DNA of 64,000 bases from Rhizobiales bacterium 62-17 (GTDB lineage Bacteria > Pseudomonadota > Alphaproteobacteria > Rhizobiales > Beijerinckiaceae), in NCBI GenBank assembly GCA_001898965.1, contig MKVW01000001.1:267826-331825 (forward strand). The letters are read 5' to 3'. The notes under the pieces were generated by a model. That model saw only the letters and a list, made by a program, of their open reading frames with translations. It had not been told where the DNA came from and did no database searches. Below, in pieces: positions 8,156 to 17,233 of the stretch; the stretch's first letter is position 1; the number at the start of each line of letters is the position of its first letter. Made by a program: the position numbers and the translations under genes.

Positions 8156-11100
8156 TCAGGCCTGGGCGTGGCTGACCGGGCCGCCGTCCGGGACGAGCTG
8201 CTCAGCCTGCGTTTCCGCCGGCCGTGGCGGCTCCTTGATGCGGAACCAGGTGACGTAGAGGGCGGGCAGGAAGAGCAGCGTGATCGCCGTGCCGGCGATG
8301 ATGCCGCCCATCATCGCATAGGCCATCGGCCCCCAGAACACTTCGCGAGCGATGGGAATGAGCGCCAGGCTCGCGGCGGCGGCGGTCAAAGCGATCGGCC
8401 GCATGCGGTGTTCCGACGCCTCGATGACGGCGGTCCATTTGTCGACGCCTTCGGCGATCAATTCCTCGATCTGCATGATCAGGATCACCGAATTGCGGAT
8501 CAGGATACCGATCAGCGCCAGCACGCCGAGGATGGCGACGAAGCCGAGCGGCGCCCCTGAGGGCACCAGCGCGGCGACGACACCAATCAGCCCGAGCGGC
8601 GCCACCGCGACCACCAGGAACAGGCGCTGGAAGCTCTGCAACTGGATCATCAGGATCGTCGCCATGACGAAGAGCATGAGCGGCACCACGGCGGCGATCG
8701 GCCCCTGGCTCTTGCCGCTCTCCTCGGCGGTACCCGCGATATCGACCGCATAGCCGGGCGGCAGTTTGGCGCGGAAGGCCTGCACCGCCGGCTCCAGCTC
8801 CTTGACCACCGTGTCGGGCTGCACCGTGCCAAGCACACCGGCCTTGACCGTGATCGTCGGCAATCGGCCGCGCCGCATGATCGTCGGTTGTTCGAGGCTG
8901 TATTGCAGCCGCGCGATGGCGGCGAGCGGAATGGATTCGCCATTGCCTGACGGGATCTGCAGATTTTGCAGGGTCTCGACGGAACCACGCTCGCTGGCTT
9001 GGGAGCGGCCGATCACATTGATGAGGTAAGTGTAGTCGAGCACTTGCGTGATCGTCACGCCGCCGACGATGCTGTTGAGCGACTGGGCGATATCCTGTGA
9101 GGAAATTCCGAGTTGGCGCGCCTTGTCTTGCATGACGTCGACACGCACGACCCGCGCCGGCTCCATCCAGTCATAGGTCAGAAGGCTGAGATTTGGATTG
9201 CCGTCGATGGCGCCGGCGAAACTCATGGCGAGCGAGCGCACGGTTTCCACGTCCGGCCCGCTGATACGATATTGGATCGGTCGCCCAACGGGAGGACCAA
9301 GTTCCAGCGTCTTTACCAGAGCGTCGGTGCCGACGAATTGCTCGCGCAGGATCTTTTCCAGCCGCGGCTGCAATTGCCGCCGCGCTTCGTAGCTTTTGGC
9401 GACGATGATGATCTGGCCGAAATAGGGGCTGGGTTGCTGCACGTCGAAGGAGAGCACGAAACGTCCGGCGCCCTGGCCGACATAGGTGCTCCAGTGATCG
9501 ATCTCCGGCGCGTCCTTCAGCGCCAGCGCCTCGAACCGCTCCATCTCGGCGCGCGTTTCCGCGATCGAACTGCTTTGCGGCAGGTTCCAGTCGACGATCA
9601 ATTCCGGGCGGTCGGACGAGGGGAAGAATTGCTGCTGCACGAACCGCATGCCGACCAGCGACAGCAGGAAGAGCAGGATGGTGGCGCCGATCGTGATCCA
9701 ATGATGGCGGACCGACCAGATCAGCACGTCGGAAAAGAGCTTGTGAAAACGCCCAGGTTCCTGGGAATGTTTCTTCATCGTCTCCGGCAGCAGGGTGACG
9801 CCGATGAGCGGCGAGAAAATCACCGCCACCACCCAGGAGACGAGGAGTGAGACGGCGAGCACCACGAACAGGGTAAAGGTATATTCGCCGGCGCTGCTCG
9901 AATTCAGACCGATCGGGATAAAGCCCGCGACGGTGACCAGCGTACCGGTCAACATCGGAAAGGCCGTGGATGTGTAAACGAAAGTCGCCGCCTTGCGCAG
10001 TGAGTCCCCTAATTCGAGCCGCGTGACCATCATCTCCACGGCGATCATCGCATCGTCGACCAGAAGACCCAGCGCGATGATCAAGGCGCCCAGCGAAATG
10101 CGTTGCAGCGAAATGCCCATATATTCCATCACCACGAAGGTGATGGCGAGCACGAGCGGGATCGAGAGGGCGACAACCATGCCGGCGCGCATGCCCAGGC
10201 TGACGAAGCTCACCGCCAGAACGATGATCACGGCCTCGAACAGCGCGCGGGTGAAACCCGACACGGCTTCCTCGACCACATGCGGTTGGTCAGCCACCAG
10301 ATGCACGCCGACGCCAATCGGCAGTTCGGCGGTGATCTTCTTCATTTCCTCCGACAGGCCCTCGCCGAATTTCAGCAGATTGGCGCCGGGCTTCATGCCG
10401 ATGGCGAGGCCAATGGCGTTCTGGCCGTTGTAACGGAAGAGAGATGTCGGCGGATCAGTGTAACCGCGCCGAATGGTCGCCACGTCGCTCAACCGAAAGA
10501 AGCGGTTGTTGACCCGCAGGTTGATGTCCTTGAGGCTGTCTTCCGAAGTGAACTGGCCGGAGACACGCACGATGATCCGTTCCGGCCCGGACTGTATGAC
10601 GCCCGATGGCGTGATCGCGTTCTGTGCCTGCAGGCTCTGGATGACCTGCTGTTGATTGATGCCGAGTGCCGCCGTTTGCCGCGTGGAAAATTCCAGATAG
10701 ATGGCTTCGTCTTGCGCGCCGATCAGATCGACCTTGCCGGCGTTGGGAACGGTCAGGATACGCGAGCGGGCCATTTCGACATAGTCGCGCAACTGTCGCA
10801 GCGTCAGGCCGTCGGATGTGAAGGCATAGATATTGCCGTAGACGTCGCCAAATCGATCGTTGAAAAACGGGCCTTGCACGCCTTGCGGAAAATTGCCGCG
10901 GATATCGTTGATCATATTGCGGATTTCGACCCAGGTCGGGCGCACCTTGGCGGCCGGCGTATCCGCTTTGAGATTGACGAAGACGATGGACTGACCGGGC
11001 GTGGTGATCGAACGGCTGAAGTCGAGCGTATCGAGTTCTTCGAGCTTCTTCTCGATCCGGTCGGTCACCTGCGTCACCTGATCGTTGATCGCAGCGCCCG

Positions 11101-11263
11101 GCCAATTGGCCTGAATGATCATCGTCTTGATGGTGAAGGTCGGATCTTCCTCGCGGCCGAGATTCAAATAGGAGAAGACGCCGGCCAGGGTAAAGACCAG
11201 CATGAAGTACCAGACCATCGAACGGTGGTTGAGGGCCCATTCGGAGAGGTTAAACCCTTTCAC
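8156..11263 (-). CDS. RND-family efflux pump, inner-membrane subunit
   Basis: A 1035-residue AcrB/MexF-like proton-driven transporter. It has the standard plan of 12 membrane segments with two large periplasmic loops: the first segment is at MVWYFMLVFTLAGVFSY, and the conserved acidic pair appears in segment 4 as ALGLLVDDAMIAVEMM. The GREEDP motif after segment 1 is typical of the wider RND subgroup. It starts with GTG, overlapping the adaptor stop as GTGA, so the three genes form a coupled operon with both adaptors upstream. Substrates cannot be deduced. No outer-membrane factor gene is adjacent, so a TolC-type channel must be supplied from elsewhere. Confidence 0.95.
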   Translation of the reverse strand: MKGFNLSEWALNHRSMVWYFMLVFTLAGVFSYLNLGREEDPTFTIKTMIIQANWPGAAINDQVTQVTDRIEKKLEELDTLDFSRSITTPGQSIVFVNLKADTPAAKVRPTWVEIRNMINDIRGNFPQGVQGPFFNDRFGDVYGNIYAFTSDGLTLRQLRDYVEMARSRILTVPNAGKVDLIGAQDEAIYLEFSTRQTAALGINQQQVIQSLQAQNAITPSGVIQSGPERIIVRVSGQFTSEDSLKDINLRVNNRFFRLSDVATIRRGYTDPPTSLFRYNGQNAIGLAIGMKPGANLLKFGEGLSEEMKKITAELPIGVGVHLVADQPHVVEEAVSGFTRALFEAVIIVLAVSFVSLGMRAGMVVALSIPLVLAITFVVMEYMGISLQRISLGALIIALGLLVDDAMIAVEMMVTRLELGDSLRKAATFVYTSTAFPMLTGTLVTVAGFIPIGLNSSSAGEYTFTLFVVLAVSLLVSWVVAVIFSPLIGVTLLPETMKKHSQEPGRFHKLFSDVLIWSVRHHWITIGATILLFLLSLVGMRFVQQQFFPSSDRPELIVDWNLPQSSSIAETRAEMERFEALALKDAPEIDHWSTYVGQGAGRFVLSFDVQQPSPYFGQIIIVAKSYEARRQLQPRLEKILREQFVGTDALVKTLELGPPVGRPIQYRISGPDVETVRSLAMSFAGAIDGNPNLSLLTYDWMEPARVVRVDVMQDKARQLGISSQDIAQSLNSIVGGVTITQVLDYTYLINVIGRSQASERGSVETLQNLQIPSGNGESIPLAAIARLQYSLEQPTIMRRGRLPTITVKAGVLGTVQPDTVVKELEPAVQAFRAKLPPGYAVDIAGTAEESGKSQGPIAAVVPLMLFVMATILMIQLQSFQRLFLVVAVAPLGLIGVVAALVPSGAPLGFVAILGVLALIGILIRNSVILIMQIEELIAEGVDKWTAVIEASEHRMRPIALTAAAASLALIPIAREVFWGPMAYAMMGGIIAGTAITLLFLPALYVTWFRIKEPPRPAETQAEQLVPDGGPVSHAQA

Positions 11264-12342
11264 GGCTGAGCCTCCGCATTGGCGATCTTCACTTTCTGGC
11301 CTGGTCGCAAACTGTGCACACCGGCGATGACCACGCGCGCCCCCGCTGTGAGGCCGCCACCGACGATGATGGTGCCGTCATCCTTGCCGGCTACGGTGAT
11401 GGCCTGCAAAGCGACGGTCGAGGTTGCGGGATCGACGGTCCACACCGATGTCTTGCCGTCGTTCTCAACCACGGCCGTGAGTGGCAGCGAGATGGACGGT
11501 TTGACGGCGACATCGCGCGAGACGTTGACCGTTGAGCCCAGGCGCAGACCGACGGGCGGATCGGCCAGATTGAGCTTGACGCGGCGTGTGCGCGTGACGG
11601 CATCGGCCTGGGGCGCGATTTCATAAACAGAGCCAACCGCTCGGACTGTTGGGGCCGATTGCAGCACGACGTTGAACTCGGTGCCCGTCGTCAGGCCGCT
11701 CGTCAGCTGGTCGGGAATATCGACCACGGCGATCCGCTGGTCTGAGCGTGCCACCGTCACCACCATTTGGCCCGCCGAAACGACCTGGCCCACTTCGGCG
11801 CCGACGGAAGTGACGACGCCGTCGAAGTCGGAAAAGAGCTGCGAATAGGTCAATTGCTCTTCCGCCTTGGCCACGGCCGCCTGCGCCTGTTCGACACCGG
11901 CGCGGGCGGAATCGCGCACCTGCAAGGCGGCGTCATAGGTCGACTGCGGCGTATTTTTCGATTGCAGCAGGGTGCGCTGTCGTTCCTCGTTGCCCGCCGC
12001 ATTGGAAAACTGCGCTTCGGCGCTGGATAGGTCGGCGCGCGCGGCCTGGACCTGCAGTTGCAAAGTTGTCGGGTCGAGCGAGGCGATCGTGGTGCCTTTG
12101 GTGACCACGCTGCTGACATTGACATTACGGGCGATGAGCCGGCCGAGCAGGCGGAAGGACAGGGGCGCGCTGATGCGCGGCTCAATGGAGCCGACGAAGC
12201 CCTGTTCGCTGTCGCTGCGCGGCTGCACGACCACGGACAGAACAGGTCGAACGATTTCCGGTTCGTCTTTCTTTTTATCGTTACAGCCCGCCAAGGGCAG
12301 CGCCAGGCCGAGCACCAGCAGAGACAGGAGCTTCGTCTTCAT
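11260..12342 (-). CDS. RND efflux periplasmic adaptor (lipoprotein), second copy
   Basis: A 360-residue membrane-fusion protein. The N-terminus is a lipoprotein signal with lipobox PLAGC (Cys at about residue 20). It then has the beta-barrel/lipoyl pattern EPRISAPLSFRLLGRLIARN, a helical hairpin rich in Ala/Gln (SAEAQFSNAAGNEERQR), and the second lipoyl half DFDGVVTSVGAEVGQVVSAG. It links the pump to an outer-membrane channel. Its ATG overlaps the stop of the preceding adaptor (ATGA), and its own stop overlaps the pump start. It is a diverged paralogue of the adaptor at 12339. Confidence 0.93.
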   Translation of the reverse strand: MKTKLLSLLVLGLALPLAGCNDKKKDEPEIVRPVLSVVVQPRSDSEQGFVGSIEPRISAPLSFRLLGRLIARNVNVSSVVTKGTTIASLDPTTLQLQVQAARADLSSAEAQFSNAAGNEERQRTLLQSKNTPQSTYDAALQVRDSARAGVEQAQAAVAKAEEQLTYSQLFSDFDGVVTSVGAEVGQVVSAGQMVVTVARSDQRIAVVDIPDQLTSGLTTGTEFNVVLQSAPTVRAVGSVYEIAPQADAVTRTRRVKLNLADPPVGLRLGSTVNVSRDVAVKPSISLPLTAVVENDGKTSVWTVDPATSTVALQAITVAGKDDGTIIVGGGLTAGARVVIAGVHSLRPGQKVKIANAEAQP

Positions 12343-13463
12343 GGCGCGCTCCCCTGGGCGATCTCGACGATCTGACCCGGCCGCAGCAGTTGAGCGCCGG
12401 CGGTCACCACTTGCTGGCCGCTTGCCAATCCCTTGCTGATGGCGACATTGCCAAAATTATAGTTGAGCACAGTGACAGGCGTCAGGGTAACGGCTCGCGT
12501 GCCTTTATCGATCGTCCAGACGGCTGGTTTGCCTCGGTCTGAAAACAAGGCCTGCCATGGCAGGATCACGGCTTGCGTGCCATGCAAGACGGTCGAGCCG
12601 GCGACGATCGCGCCCAGCGTCATTTCCAGCGGCGTATTGGGAATGGTCACTTTGACGCGGATCGTGCCGGATGTGGGGTCGATCACCGGGGCGACTTCGC
12701 GCACCGTGCCGGGTGCCTTGATGCGGGGATCGTTGAGCAGAGTTACGATGACCTGCGGATTGGGCGACGAGGCGGCGACGAGGGCTTCGTCGACATTGAA
12801 GACCGCATCGCGATCGCCATCCTCGGCGAGGGTGAAAACGGTTTGCGCGGCCTGAACGACTTGTCCCGTTTCGACGCTGCGCGCGGTGATGATTCCGGCT
12901 TTCTCAGCCTTTAATTCCGTATAGCCCAGCGCATCCTTTGCATTTTGCAGCCGGGTGCGGGCCGATTGGAGAGAGCTTTGCGCCACACGCATGGCCTGCT
13001 CGGCCTGATCGTATTCCCGGCGGGTCGTGAAACCTTGGTTCAGCAGGGTCTGCTGGCGTTGGAACGTGGTGGAGGTCTGGGTGACCTGCGCCTGCGCGGA
13101 ATCGACAGCGGCCTGGGCGGAACGGATGTCAGATTGCTGTTCCTGCGGATCGAGACGGGCGAGCAGCGTGCCGGGATTCACGTGATCGCCGACTTCGACG
13201 AACCGTTCCGCCATGCGGCCGCTGGTGCGAAATGAAATCTGGCTCTCGATTCGCGCCGCGATGACGCCCGTGAGGGAGATCGCAGGGGTGTAGTCGGTGA
13301 TGGCTACGTCGGCCGCCCGCACCCGCAAGAGTGGTTTCGGGCTGGTTGGCGTCTTGTCCTGGCAGCCCGCCAGCACCAGAGCCGCCGCGACGGCCAAAAA
13401 GATTGAGAGACGTTGGAGTTCCGGCTGAAGTCGTCGGCCTGTCGGCCCTGGCCAGTTCGGCAC
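12339..13463 (-). CDS. RND efflux periplasmic adaptor (lipoprotein), first copy
   Basis: A 374-residue membrane-fusion protein and the first gene of the efflux operon. It has a lipobox LVLAGC near residue 34, then the typical SQISFRTSGRMAERFVEVGDHV lipoyl segment split by a coiled hairpin (QAAVDSAQAQVTQTSTTFQR). The start is a GTG at 13463, seven bases after AGAGGA; the resulting N-terminal region before the hydrophobic stretch is unusually long, so an internal start nearer the signal is possible. A promoter should lie in 13464-13597; I see no operator there. Confidence 0.92.
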   Translation of the reverse strand: MPNWPGPTGRRLQPELQRLSIFLAVAAALVLAGCQDKTPTSPKPLLRVRAADVAITDYTPAISLTGVIAARIESQISFRTSGRMAERFVEVGDHVNPGTLLARLDPQEQQSDIRSAQAAVDSAQAQVTQTSTTFQRQQTLLNQGFTTRREYDQAEQAMRVAQSSLQSARTRLQNAKDALGYTELKAEKAGIITARSVETGQVVQAAQTVFTLAEDGDRDAVFNVDEALVAASSPNPQVIVTLLNDPRIKAPGTVREVAPVIDPTSGTIRVKVTIPNTPLEMTLGAIVAGSTVLHGTQAVILPWQALFSDRGKPAVWTIDKGTRAVTLTPVTVLNYNFGNVAISKGLASGQQVVTAGAQLLRPGQIVEIAQGSAP

Positions 13464-13597
13464 GCGTATATCCTCTCGCCATCCGCCAGAGCAATCTAGG
13501 CCAGATATTTGCAGGAGGTAAAGCGGGCGTGGCTAAGGTTGTGGATGGACGAGCTTTGGCGCCTCGCTAAAATTTCATCGAAATGTCGTTTGTTCGA

Positions 13598-14833
13598 TCA
13601 ATCGCGGATGCCGACGACGAAGCTCACCACCGTCGCGCACGAACCGCCGATATTCAAAGTCGCGAGCGTCTTGGCGTCTTCGATTTGATAGTCGCCGGCC
13701 TTGCCCGTCACCTGCCGTGCTGTGTCGAGGATCATGCGCGCACCTGTCGCGCCGACAGGATGGCCGCCGCCGATCAAGCCGCCCGATGCGTTGATGGGGA
13801 TGCGCCCACCCATTTCGATGTCGCCACTCTCTACCGCGCGCCAGCTCTGGCCGGGCGGCGTAATGCCGAAATGATCGATCGCCATATATTCCGTCGTCGT
13901 GAAGCAATCGTGGGTCTCGATGCCATCGAGATCGTCGGCGCTGGTGATGCCGGCGCGCCGCCAGGCATCGGTGATGGTCTCGCGCACATGCGGGAACACA
14001 TAGTCGCTGTCGCGGCTGCGCTCGATCTTGTCGAGAAATTTGAGGCCGGCATTGCGATGGCCCCAGCCGAGAATACGCGGCAGGCTTTCAAGCCGGAGGC
14101 CGCGACGATCCGCGTAATCCTTGGCGACTTGAGCTGAAGCGAGGATCACAGCCGTGGCGCCATCGGTGATCTGGCCGCAATCCTGCCGCCGCGTGCCAGG
14201 CTCGATCACCGGATTGGCATTGTCGTCGTCGGTGAAGCTCAGAGCGTTGAATTGCCATTGGCGCGTCTGCGCATTCGGATTGCGCTTCGCATTGCCGTAG
14301 TTGATCTCGGCGATGCGGTTGAGATGGCGTCGGTCTAGCCCATAGCGGCGATCATATTCGCCGGCCAGTCGGCCGAAGACGGCGGGCCACATGAAACGAC
14401 AGTCGATGCCTTCGTGGCCTTGCCACGCGGCGGCGTTCTGGTTCTGTGATGAAATATCACCAGGCAGATTTTTCAACTCCTCGACGCCAAGCACCAAAGC
14501 GCAGCCGTAACGGCCGGCTTCGATCTCGGCCATGGCGGCAAGCGCGGCGAGCGAACTGGAGGCGCAGGCCCCTTCATGGCGCATGGCCGGCACGCCCCAC
14601 AGCTCGGGAACGACTTGCGCCACCATGGCACCCAGATGCGCCTGCTGCCGCTGCACCTCGCCGAAGGCATTGCCGACATGGATGGTCTCGATGGCGGAGG
14701 CGTCGAGTGCCGCATCGGCAAGCGCGCTTTCGGTGGCCACGCGCACCATATCGGAAATGTCTTGGCCTTCGCGCGACCATGCCCTGGCGAAATCGGTCTG
14801 ATGTCCGCCGAGAATATAGATCGGCTCAGCCAT
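13598..14833 (-). CDS. Thiolase-family enzyme, SCP-x-like (set A)
   Basis: A 411-residue thiolase-fold protein resembling the SCP2/SCP-x thiolase group. The nucleophilic cysteine is C90 in HEGACASSSLA. Other active-site blocks are HDCFTTTEY, GGGHPVGATG with the catalytic His, and GGSCATVVSF with the C-terminal cysteine, so both cysteines are present, unlike the other two thiolases in the window. This group cleaves or condenses acyl-CoA esters, often branched or steroid side-chain substrates. It is the last gene of the minus-strand set A operon and its start overlaps the hydrolase stop by 8 bases. Confidence 0.85.
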   Translation of the reverse strand: MAEPIYILGGHQTDFARAWSREGQDISDMVRVATESALADAALDASAIETIHVGNAFGEVQRQQAHLGAMVAQVVPELWGVPAMRHEGACASSSLAALAAMAEIEAGRYGCALVLGVEELKNLPGDISSQNQNAAAWQGHEGIDCRFMWPAVFGRLAGEYDRRYGLDRRHLNRIAEINYGNAKRNPNAQTRQWQFNALSFTDDDNANPVIEPGTRRQDCGQITDGATAVILASAQVAKDYADRRGLRLESLPRILGWGHRNAGLKFLDKIERSRDSDYVFPHVRETITDAWRRAGITSADDLDGIETHDCFTTTEYMAIDHFGITPPGQSWRAVESGDIEMGGRIPINASGGLIGGGHPVGATGARMILDTARQVTGKAGDYQIEDAKTLATLNIGGSCATVVSFVVGIRD

Positions 14834-15554
14834 GATGCTCTCCCTGCATGTCTTTCTCGGCCGCCAGCCATTGCCGCATCAGACCGGCAAGTTCGTTTGG
14901 ACGTTCGAAGGGCAAAAGATGCCCGCATTGTTCGACGAAGGCAACGTGCGCTGTTGGAATCAAAGCGGCGATTTCCTGCGAGAAAGCCGGCGGGCAGACC
15001 ACATCCTCGCGGCCGCAAGCAATGAGAACGGGCAGATCGAGGCCGCGCAAAAGCGGGCGCAAATCCGGCCGGTCGATGACCGCCTGGCGCTGCCGCACGT
15101 AGGTGACCGGGCCGACGTCAAGCCACATCTGCGTGGCAACCGCCTCCAGGGCCGTATCGCCGTGGCGGGACGAATGCGTCGCAGCCGGAAACATGCGGGA
15201 GACCAGGCTCTCGAAATTGCTGGGGACGTTGTTGCCGGTGCGCGCGAAGGTCTCGTGTTCCTTCTGATCGGCGGGGCAGGCGCCCGAGCTGATGAAGGCG
15301 AGCCGCGTCACGCGATCCTGCGCGCGTTGCAAGACGGCCTGCGCCACCCAGCCGCCCATGGAAAAGCCGGCGAGGGCAAAGGGGCCATCCGGTATGGCAG
15401 CCAGCACGCGATCGGCCATCGCGCCGATACTGTCCTCGTCGGGAAAGAGCGGAATATGGACGTCCGCCAGATCGGTGAGGGCAGGGGTAACGGCGTTCCA
15501 CACCGTGGCATTGTTGAGCATGCCAGGAATGAGAACCAGGGTCTGCCGGCTCAT
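14826..15554 (-). CDS. Alpha/beta hydrolase (set A)
   Basis: A 242-residue cytoplasmic hydrolase of the alpha/beta fold. The triad is readable: Ser65 in the nucleophile elbow GFSMGG, Asp in CGREDVVCPP, and His in QCGHLLPFERP. The N-terminal LVLIPGMLNNATVW supplies the oxyanion strand. Such enzymes hydrolyse esters, thioesters or C-C bonds in ring-cleavage products; which applies here is open. It overlaps the acyl-CoA synthetase upstream (ATGA at 15551-15554) and the thiolase downstream, so it is translationally coupled in set A. Confidence 0.85.
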   Translation of the reverse strand: MSRQTLVLIPGMLNNATVWNAVTPALTDLADVHIPLFPDEDSIGAMADRVLAAIPDGPFALAGFSMGGWVAQAVLQRAQDRVTRLAFISSGACPADQKEHETFARTGNNVPSNFESLVSRMFPAATHSSRHGDTALEAVATQMWLDVGPVTYVRQRQAVIDRPDLRPLLRGLDLPVLIACGREDVVCPPAFSQEIAALIPTAHVAFVEQCGHLLPFERPNELAGLMRQWLAAEKDMQGEHHG

Positions 15555-17233
15555 GTTTCCGCCCCGATCCTCTCGGCCATCAATTGGCGCAAAACCGTCT
15601 TGTCGATCTTGCCGACGGCCGTGCGCGGCAAGGCATCGAGAATGATAAGATGTTCGGGCTGTTTGAACAAAGCGATGCCGCAGGTTTCGCGCAAGAAAGC
15701 GTTGAGTTCGGCAAGCGAGAGGGAGGTGCCATCGCGCAGCGCCAAAGCCAAGGCGACTTTCTCGCCGAGTGTCGCATCGGGAACGCCGACCGCCGCGGCC
15801 TCCATCACCGCCGGATGGGCGACGGCAAGGCTTTCGACTTCAGCCGTCGAAATGTTCATGCCGCCGCGCACGACGATATCCTTCAGGCGCCCGACGAAAC
15901 GATAATATTGTCGTTCGTTGCCAGCGATTTCGAACAGATCGCCCGTGCGTGCGAAACCCTCCGCGTCGAAAGCGGCGGCTGTCAGGTCGGGCGCATTGAA
16001 ATAGCCGAGAAATGTGAACGGGCCGCGATGGTGCAGCTCGCCGGGTTGGCCCGATGTTTCGATGACGGCCCCGGTTTCCGGATCCTTCAGCTTGCTTTCG
16101 ATGCCGCGGGTGATCGACAGGCACCATTGGCGCCCGTTCCCATAACGCGGGAAGTAAGCGGCGCGGTCTTCGGCCTTGGGCATATCCTGTGGTGTGCTGG
16201 CGAGCAGCGTGCCTTCGGTCGAGCCGAAAACATTGAGGAGATCGACACCGAAGCGGTCGCGATAAAGCGTGATCAGATGGGCGGGCAATTGCGCCGAGCC
16301 CGAGCTGATGGTGCGCAGCCGGCCGAGATCGCGGCGGGTTTGGATCGCCGGATGTTCCGCCATTTTTACCAGCATGGCCGGAGCGCAGCCGGTGAAATCG
16401 ATGGCCTCGCTGAAAATCTGATCGACGAAGACATCCAATGAAAACGGATGATGATTGACGAGCGTGCCGCCCATTTGCAGCCAGGGCGACAAGGTCGCCG
16501 TCATCGCGCCGATCGTGACGACAGGGCGCCCATTGAGAATGCGACAGCTCGGCTGCAAATTGGCGGTTTCGACGATCATTGGGGCAATGGCGAGCCATTG
16601 CGAATGACTGCGCGCCACGCCCTTGGGCCGGCCTTCGCTGCCCGATGTCCAGCACAGGCAGACGATATCGTCGGCCTGCGCGACGCTTGTGATCGGCGCG
16701 GACGCCTTGTCCATCTCGACCGTGAGATCGATTGCGTTTGCACACGGGCCGATGCTGAACAGTTTGATCGAAGCATCCCGCACAATCGCCGAGGCCATCG
16801 TACCGAAATCGTGCTTGCCGATCCGTGGCGTGATGACGAGCGCGCGGGCCCGTACGTGGTTCACCACATAGCTGACGTCACGTTCGCGATATTGGGTCGG
16901 GACTGGCGAGACGATGGCGCCAAGGCGCGCGGCGGCGAAATAAAGCGCGATGATTTCCCAGGTATTGGCCATCTGGGCGACGATGACGTCATCCACACCA
17001 ATGCCGTTGCGCGCCAGCGCACTCGCGAGCCGATCAATGGCGGCGCCAAATTCAGCCCAGGTCAGCCGTGCCGGAACCAGGCCGTCGATCTCCTGGCGAT
17101 TCGGCGGATCGACAATCGCCTCTTGATCCGGCCGCTCCCGCATATGGCGGAAGAGATGCGCGTCGAGGGTCGTATCCGGCCACCAGCCAGCGTCGCGAAA
17201 GCGTTGGGCGGTCGCGGCATCGCAAATTTTCAT
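15551..17233 (-). CDS. AMP-forming acyl-CoA synthetase (set A)
   Basis: A 560-residue member of the ANL superfamily, which activates a carboxylic acid through an acyl-AMP to the CoA thioester. Visible are the P-loop CWTSGSEGRPKGVARSH, the acyl-binding region LNVFGSTEG, the hinge/adenine motif FARTGDLFEI, VGRLKDIVVRGGMNIS, and the C-terminal lysine in RTAVGKIDK. The ATG at 17233 overlaps the stop of the flavoprotein gene as ATGA, so the longer in-frame extension to 17284 is not used. It is the paralogue of the synthetase at 38063. The substrate is unknown; FadD3/cyclohexanecarboxylate-type ligases are the closest impression. Confidence 0.92.
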   Translation of the reverse strand: MKICDAATAQRFRDAGWWPDTTLDAHLFRHMRERPDQEAIVDPPNRQEIDGLVPARLTWAEFGAAIDRLASALARNGIGVDDVIVAQMANTWEIIALYFAAARLGAIVSPVPTQYRERDVSYVVNHVRARALVITPRIGKHDFGTMASAIVRDASIKLFSIGPCANAIDLTVEMDKASAPITSVAQADDIVCLCWTSGSEGRPKGVARSHSQWLAIAPMIVETANLQPSCRILNGRPVVTIGAMTATLSPWLQMGGTLVNHHPFSLDVFVDQIFSEAIDFTGCAPAMLVKMAEHPAIQTRRDLGRLRTISSGSAQLPAHLITLYRDRFGVDLLNVFGSTEGTLLASTPQDMPKAEDRAAYFPRYGNGRQWCLSITRGIESKLKDPETGAVIETSGQPGELHHRGPFTFLGYFNAPDLTAAAFDAEGFARTGDLFEIAGNERQYYRFVGRLKDIVVRGGMNISTAEVESLAVAHPAVMEAAAVGVPDATLGEKVALALALRDGTSLSLAELNAFLRETCGIALFKQPEHLIILDALPRTAVGKIDKTVLRQLMAERIGAET

